Shown here: positions 4,136 through 5,378 of the stretch, one piece after another
How the letters are laid out: every line of letters starts with the position of its first letter
Position numbering within the stretch: the first letter of the stretch is position 1
Assembly: GCA_003695865.1 (NCBI GenBank)
Contig: RFGQ01000004.1
Coordinates: 1 to 5,378 of the forward strand
DNA length: 5,378 nt
Reading direction: 5' to 3'
Origin: Gemmatimonadota bacterium
GTDB lineage: Bacteria; Gemmatimonadota; Gemmatimonadetes; Longimicrobiales; Gaopeijiaceae
Made by a program: the position numbers and the translations under genes
Notes under the pieces: generated by a model
Seen by the model: the letters and a program-made list of their open reading frames with translations, nothing else
Databases searched by the model: none
What the model was told of the DNA's origin: nothing

Positions 4136-5378
4136 GCCGCCGACGGCCCCTGGAGGGCGAGCGCGTGCCCTTCGTCGTCCGCGCCGCCGCCCGGCTGCTG
4201 CCCGCCCGCCACCGCGAGGCGTTCGTCGGGGACCTGCTCGAGGAGTACCGCCGCTTCGTGCTCCCCGGGCGCTCTCCGGGCGCGGCGCGCGGTTGGTTGG
4301 TGCGGCAGGCACTGGCGAGCGGCGTCGCCGGAGCCCTCGCCCGCCTGCGGGCACGCCTCGGCCGCGTGCTGGGCGACCCGCTGTACGACGTTCGTCCTCC
4401 TCACGATCACCGACCGCCTGGAGCCGGCATCATGGAGTCGTTCTGGTACGATCTGCGCTACGCGATGCGGCGCCTGTCCGCAGCGCCGGGATTCACGGCC
4501 GTGGCCGCGCTCTCGCTCGCGCTGGGCATCGGCGCCAACACCGCCATTTTCAGCGTGGTCGACGCGCTGCTCCTGCGCGACATGCCGGTGGAAGACCCCG
4601 CCTCGCTCGTCGAGATCTACATGAGCGAGGAGGGCGGCTACCCCTACGCGACCGCGTCGTATCCGGACTACGTGGACCTGCGCGAGCGGGCCGATCTGCT
4701 CGAGGACGTGGCCGCGTTCGAACAGTTCTTCGCCCAGGTCGAGGTCGAGGGAGACCTGCGCCTGGTGATGGGCGAGCTGGTGACCGCGAACGCCTTTCCC
4801 ATGCTCGGCCTGCGTCCTGCGCTGGGCCGCTGGTTCACGCCCGACGAAGACACCGACCCGGGCGCGCACGCGGTGGTGATGTTGAGCCATGGCTACTGGG
4901 AGCGCGTGTTCGGTGCGGACCGCGGCGTGCTGGGCCGGACGATCCGCGTGCTCGGCACGCCGTACGAGATCATCGGGGTCGCGCCCGAGGGGTTCAACGG
5001 CCTGTTCCCGGGCATCGTGAGCGAGCTGTACCTGCCCATGTCGATGGTCGACCACGTGCAGCGCACCGGCGCCGGTGACAGCCGGCTGGTGAGCCGGGGC
5101 AGTCGCAGCCTGTTCCTGAAGGGCCGGCTGGCCGAAGGAGCGACGGTCGAGCAGCTCAACGAGTTTCTCGAGAGCCTGTCCCGGGACCTGGAAGAGGCCC
5201 ACCCCGACACGAACCGCAACCGCGTGTTCTCGGCCCTGCCGTACGAAGACGTGGCCATCCACCCCTTCGTCGACCGCGCGCTCTTCCCCGTGGCGGGGCT
5301 GCTCTTCGCGGTGGTCGGGCTCGTGCTCCTCATCGCCTGCACGAACCTGGCGGCCTTCCTGCTCGCAAGGGCCTCGGA
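4132..5378 (+). CDS. ADOP-type ABC transporter permease with cytoplasmic prefix (3' end outside window)
   Basis: A MacB/FtsX-like permease of the kind called ADOP (acidobacterial duplicated orphan permease); 415 residues are visible and the frame is open at the right edge. Residues 1-100 form a charged prefix with GDLLEEYRRFVLPG, a pattern known from PadR-linked permeases. Met101 starts the classical permease: ESFWYDLRYAMRRLSAAPGFT, then transmembrane helix 1 (about 121-143, LSLALGIGANTAIFSVV). A large periplasmic core follows (about 150-380), including VVMLSHGYWERVFGAD (248-263) and YEIIGVAPEGFNG. Helix 2 (about 386-407) begins with FPVAGLLFAVVG and runs into LLIACTNLAAFLLARAS. The GTG start overlaps the padR stop and has a strong ribosome-binding site. 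A second start is possible at ATG 4432. No ATPase gene is in view. The substrate is unknown; full-length relatives have around 800 residues. Confidence 0.9.
   Translation, partial: MSRRRPLEGERVPFVVRAAARLLPARHREAFVGDLLEEYRRFVLPGRSPGAARGWLVRQALASGVAGALARLRARLGRVLGDPLYDVRPPHDHRPPGAGIMESFWYDLRYAMRRLSAAPGFTAVAALSLALGIGANTAIFSVVDALLLRDMPVEDPASLVEIYMSEEGGYPYATASYPDYVDLRERADLLEDVAAFEQFFAQVEVEGDLRLVMGELVTANAFPMLGLRPALGRWFTPDEDTDPGAHAVVMLSHGYWERVFGADRGVLGRTIRVLGTPYEIIGVAPEGFNGLFPGIVSELYLPMSMVDHVQRTGAGDSRLVSRGSRSLFLKGRLAEGATVEQLNEFLESLSRDLEEAHPDTNRNRVFSALPYEDVAIHPFVDRALFPVAGLLFAVVGLVLLIACTNLAAFLLARAS
4420..4434 (+). promoter_or_regulatory. Possible internal translation start of the permease
   Basis: GGAG (4420-4423) stands eight bases before an in-frame ATG (4432-4434). 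Initiation here would give the permease without its 100-residue prefix, the form in which many related permeases exist. The GGAG could be chance in GC-rich coding DNA. Confidence 0.3.

Noticed and set aside
2651..4354. Long leftward open frame of 567 codons over the hydrolase, padR and permease starts
   Set aside because: Arg/Pro/Ala-rich with no domain. It is in another frame than the hydrolase and antisense to padR, both of which have clear family motifs.
4002..5078. Rightward open frame of 358 codons in a different frame over padR and the permease
   Set aside because: Low-complexity Arg/Pro/Ala translation; the real permease frame is open from 4132 to the window edge.
3964..5262. Leftward open frame of 432 codons opposite the permease
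   Set aside because: Antisense shadow rich in His, Arg and Gln; the plus strand has the permease with transmembrane helices and known motifs.
1..5378. CRISPR array, tRNA, rRNA, riboswitch or phage defence genes
   Set aside because: Looked for on both strands; no spaced short repeats, no cloverleaf-like segments and no defence-type domains were seen.

Overview
The window is a high-GC bacterial segment (flanks about 70% GC by rough row counts). It carries part of a purine gene, a secreted serine hydrolase, a PadR regulator and the start of an 'orphan' ABC permease. A PadR gene translationally coupled to a MacB/FtsX-type permease with a cytoplasmic prefix, together with a secreted 6-bladed beta-propeller protein bearing a GRGPGEF motif, fits Gemmatimonadota best, with Acidobacteriota second. 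This is inference from gene content; no taxonomic marker is present.

Layout from left to right: (1) purE, cut by the left window edge, runs rightward to 481. (2) From 482 to 694 there is a hairpin-forming spacer and then the last 49 codons of a leftward serine hydrolase gene, without the rest of that gene. (3) From 695 to 2165 there is a segment of lower GC. It holds one leftward gene for a secreted 6-bladed beta-propeller protein and a promoter candidate with a perfect TTGACA -35 box. (4) From 2166 to 2352 lies a second copy of the last 61 codons of purE, without the rest of that gene. (5) The complete serine hydrolase gene runs leftward from 3579 to 2398. (6) A divergent regulatory region of about 200 bp follows. 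(7) padR (3779-4135) overlaps the start of an ADOP-type permease gene that begins at GTG 4132 and is still open at the right edge.

The main discovery is structural. Positions 295-694 and 2166-2549 are diverged copies (about 90% identical in the coding parts) of one junction: purE 3' end, convergent terminator, hydrolase 3' end. The left copy completes purE and leaves a hydrolase stub; the right copy completes the hydrolase and leaves a purE stub. The propeller gene sits between them. This is the layout expected when a molecule carrying the propeller gene and a homologous purE/hydrolase junction integrates by a single crossover (Campbell type), or when a larger duplication is pared down. All 15 differences between the two purE parts are synonymous third-position changes, so both copies evolved as parts of working purE genes before they were brought together. 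That points to import from a related lineage rather than local duplication and drift.

The genes do not form one pathway. PurE serves purine synthesis, the hydrolase and propeller are exported proteins, and PadR plus permease form a regulator-transporter pair. I see no defence system, CRISPR array, transposase, integrase, tRNA or rRNA. The novelty lies in the repeat-flanked insertion.
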